The notes under the pieces: model-generated
Seen by the model: only the letters and a program-made list of their open reading frames with translations
The model's database searches: none
Told to the model about the DNA's origin: nothing
DNA from: Pinibacter aurantiacus
Lineage (GTDB): Bacteria > Bacteroidota > Bacteroidia > Chitinophagales > Chitinophagaceae
Length of the DNA: 64,000 nt
NCBI RefSeq assembly: GCF_019130065.1
Contig: NZ_JAHSPG010000003.1
Coordinates: 434,001-498,000 of the forward strand
Reading direction: 5' to 3'
Translations under genes and position numbers: made by a program
Part shown: positions 62,027-64,000 of the stretch, piece by piece
Position numbering within the stretch: position 1 is the first letter of the stretch
Layout: each line of letters opens with the position of its first letter

Positions 62027-64000
62027 TTATAGTTTAACGAATTTCTGCGTTGGAAGTGATTTGCCATCCAGCACTATTTGCAAATAGTACACACCTTGTG
62101 AAAGGCTTGTAATATCAATTTGCTGACGGAAATCGAATTGTCCTTTACTGTATTCAATTGTCTTCGCAGCTTTTCCGGTTGCGTCGAAGATCACCACTTT
62201 CATTTTACCAGTTGTTTCGTTGTTCACTACAAGGTTCACATAGCTCTGTGCCGGATTAGGGCTCAGGCTGAGTGAAGATGTTGTAGCCACTGCTTTTGTA
62301 TCAGCAGACACGATACTTGTTGTAGAAAGTGTAGATGCTGATTTCACTGTCGTGCTGGAAGTGAATGAAACCTGCGCGGAAGCTGTTGCACCCAAGTCAT
62401 CTGTAACGGTGAGGTTGAATACATAGGTTCCTGCTACCAATCCCTGAACTGTTGGGAACATTGAGTTTCCTCCAATTACAGCCGCTGTGTTTGGTCCGGA
62501 TACCTGGCTCCATGCCCATGTTACGATTTTTCCATCAGGGTCATAAGATGCACCACCACTCAGGTATACGTAAGTGTTTGCAGTAGTGAAATTGTTTCCT
62601 GCGTTGCAATAAGGCGCTTTGTTGTTGTTGTTTGCAGCAAGTACCGTTACTGTCACCTGTGCCGTTGCGGTAAGGCCACCATTGTCAGTCACCTTCACCT
62701 GGTATACATAAGTACCAGCGATCAATCCTGTCAACTGAGATGTTTTACCAGAAGGCGTAACAATAGTTCCACCGGTTGGTCCGCTCACTTTTGTCCACTC
62801 ATAAGTTGAAATGGTGCCATCAGGATCGTAAGACAGGCTACCATCCAATGTTACAGTTCCCTGCGGAAGCTGTACATTAAAGTTACCGCCTGCGCTTGCT
62901 ACCGGTGGTTTGTTTGTGCCCACAGTAAGGGAAACGTTCGCAGAAGCTGAAGCTCCCTGGTTATCTGTTACTGTTAATTTGAAAACATATACACCACCAA
63001 CAAGGTCTTTTACAGTTGGGAACATGCCATCAGTCGCGAGCATTGTAGCTGTGTTTGGACCACTCACCTGTGACCATGCCCATCCTTTTATGCTTCCGTC
63101 CGGATCATAAGACGCACCACCGCTCAGGTATGCATAGTTGTTTGTGGTAGTGAAATTATTTCCCGCGTTTGCAACAGGTGCTTTGTTATTGTTAACCGCA
63201 GCGTTTACAGTAATCGTTACATTAGATGTAGCTGTTGCCGCGTTGTTATCGTATACTGTTAATTGATACACATAAGTTCCTGCTATAAGTCCTGTAACCT
63301 GTGTTGATGCTGTGGTTGGAGAAGCTATAGTTGATGCAGAAGGACCGCTTACCTGTGCCCATGCATATCTTGAAATACTACCATCTGCATCTTTTGAACC
63401 GCTACCGTCCAATGTTACTGCGCTTGTAGGCAATGTAATTGTTTGATTTGTACCTGCCGCTGCAGTTGGAGGAACATTCACAATTGCAGCCGAGTTAACC
63501 GAGATAGTTACATTAGCTGAAGAAGTTCCGCCGGAGTTATCGGTTACTGTTAGTTGGAAAACATAAGTACCTGCGATCAAACCAGTTACTGTTGTTGAAG
63601 CAGTAGATGGAGAAGTGATCACACCTACAGCCGGTCCGCTTACTTTTGTCCAGGAGTAGCTGGCGATTGTACCGTCGCTATCTGTAGAGCCGCTTCCGTT
63701 TAATGTTACTGTGCTTATAGGTAAAGTAATTGCCTGTGCTGCGCCTGCATTTGCTACCGGAAGAACGTTCGCAGGAACTGCCGGTGGAGTTGCGCCGTTA
63801 TTAGCACGGGAGAGCGTAAGCATCCACTCATATACGTTAGGATTCTGAATACCATGACCCGGGTCAAAAGCCCATTCCCAAATGCCATGTCCGCCAGAAG
63901 GATAATAAGTAAACTTTGGGGCTACAGTGGGGTTACACTGCCCCAATTTGATTTGCGCATACTGTGTATTTCCCACACCTACTGTACCATCGTCCATTGC
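62027..64000 (-). CDS. Secreted esterase with PKD-like domains and T9SS type A sorting domain, 5'-truncated by the window edge
   Basis: The visible 658 residues are the C-terminal part of a protein of the same plan as the gene at 59644. The frame runs off the window, and the last codons read AMDDGTVGVG, matching the catalytic-Asp segment AMDDPTVPVG of the neighbour, so the ATG at 63997 is internal. His is in YYPSGGHGIWEWAF. Five or more PKD/REJ-like domains follow (NAGAAQAITLPISTVTLNGS, AAGTNQTITLPTSAVTLDGS, NAGNNFTTTNNYAYLSGG, ASAGGNFNVQLPQGTVTLDG, NAGNNFTTANTYVYLSGG). The type A sorting domain is LSLSPNPAQSYVNLVV...QKFVKL. Confidence 0.9.
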   Translation of the reverse strand, partial: AMDDGTVGVGNTQYAQIKLGQCNPTVAPKFTYYPSGGHGIWEWAFDPGHGIQNPNVYEWMLTLSRANNGATPPAVPANVLPVANAGAAQAITLPISTVTLNGSGSTDSDGTIASYSWTKVSGPAVGVITSPSTASTTVTGLIAGTYVFQLTVTDNSGGTSSANVTISVNSAAIVNVPPTAAAGTNQTITLPTSAVTLDGSGSKDADGSISRYAWAQVSGPSASTIASPTTASTQVTGLIAGTYVYQLTVYDNNAATATSNVTITVNAAVNNNKAPVANAGNNFTTTNNYAYLSGGASYDPDGSIKGWAWSQVSGPNTATMLATDGMFPTVKDLVGGVYVFKLTVTDNQGASASANVSLTVGTNKPPVASAGGNFNVQLPQGTVTLDGSLSYDPDGTISTYEWTKVSGPTGGTIVTPSGKTSQLTGLIAGTYVYQVKVTDNGGLTATAQVTVTVLAANNNNKAPYCNAGNNFTTANTYVYLSGGASYDPDGKIVTWAWSQVSGPNTAAVIGGNSMFPTVQGLVAGTYVFNLTVTDDLGATASAQVSFTSSTTVKSASTLSTTSIVSADTKAVATTSSLSLSPNPAQSYVNLVVNNETTGKMKVVIFDATGKAAKTIEYSKGQFDFRQQIDITSLSQGVYYLQIVLDGKSLPTQKFVKL

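Noticed and set aside
1-64000. tRNA, rRNA, phage or complete IS element
   Set aside because: No tRNA-like cloverleaf, rRNA motif, transposase, integrase or phage gene was recognised in any gap or frame.

Overview
The window looks like chromosomal DNA of a Bacteroidota bacterium, most likely family Chitinophagaceae or a close relative. The evidence is type IX secretion (T9SS) cargo with both type A and type B (gliding-motility-associated) C-terminal sorting domains, PorP/SprF proteins, giant PKD-repeat proteins, lipoproteins with a Cys-Lys-Lys start, promoters of the TAnnTTTG type and weak ribosome binding sites. No rRNA, tRNA, CRISPR array, phage or complete insertion sequence was seen. The window cuts a gene at each end.

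Layout. 1-8.4 kb: end of a CocE/NonD-type hydrolase, a zinc-ribbon coiled-coil protein with a Nif3-like protein, a TonB-plug/MG2-like surface protein without a barrel, an M32 carboxypeptidase and a fasciclin lipoprotein. 8.5-20 kb: a small lipoprotein, then two tandem giant PKD proteins (15 repeats each) followed by a PorP/SprF protein, a probable T9SS type B operon. 20-26.3 kb: peroxiredoxin, a tiny protein made almost only of a T9SS sorting domain, a VOC protein, then glpD-glpK-glpF for glycerol use. 26.4-41.3 kb: housekeeping and envelope genes (RlmI-like methyltransferase, GH16 laminarinase, grpE-dnaJ, VWA protein, Hpt, glucosaminidase/LysM, O-methyltransferase, sodium:solute symporter, LOG-family protein, outer membrane protein, GlcD-like oxidase). 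41.4-52.4 kb: FKBP lipoprotein, then a second T9SS cluster (PKD type B protein, PorP/SprF, DUF7948/SBBP/PKD type B protein) and recG. 52.7-59.5 kb: GT2, a multi-membrane GT-C-like protein, and UbiA-DprE1-DprE2-HAD, which together look like a polyprenyl-phosphate-arabinose pathway. 59.6-64 kb: two tandem secreted esterase/PKD-like/T9SS type A proteins.

The most unusual signal lies between the genes. Nearly every gap of more than about 100 bases is filled by a palindromic element from one of a dozen recurring families. Two short families begin with GTAG, form a hairpin, and sit 0-10 bases after a stop codon in a fixed orientation, several times supplying the TAG stop itself. Long families (90-280 bp) have 20-40 bp arms and variable centres. 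One AT-rich element supplies the stop codons of both convergent genes around it, and one locus holds two interleaved palindromes. I know of no described system that explains all of these.

Two large genes (the second PKD protein and recG) have no ATG, GTG or TTG at the position where protein homology or the signal peptide requires a start. They appear to begin at CTG and ATA respectively.
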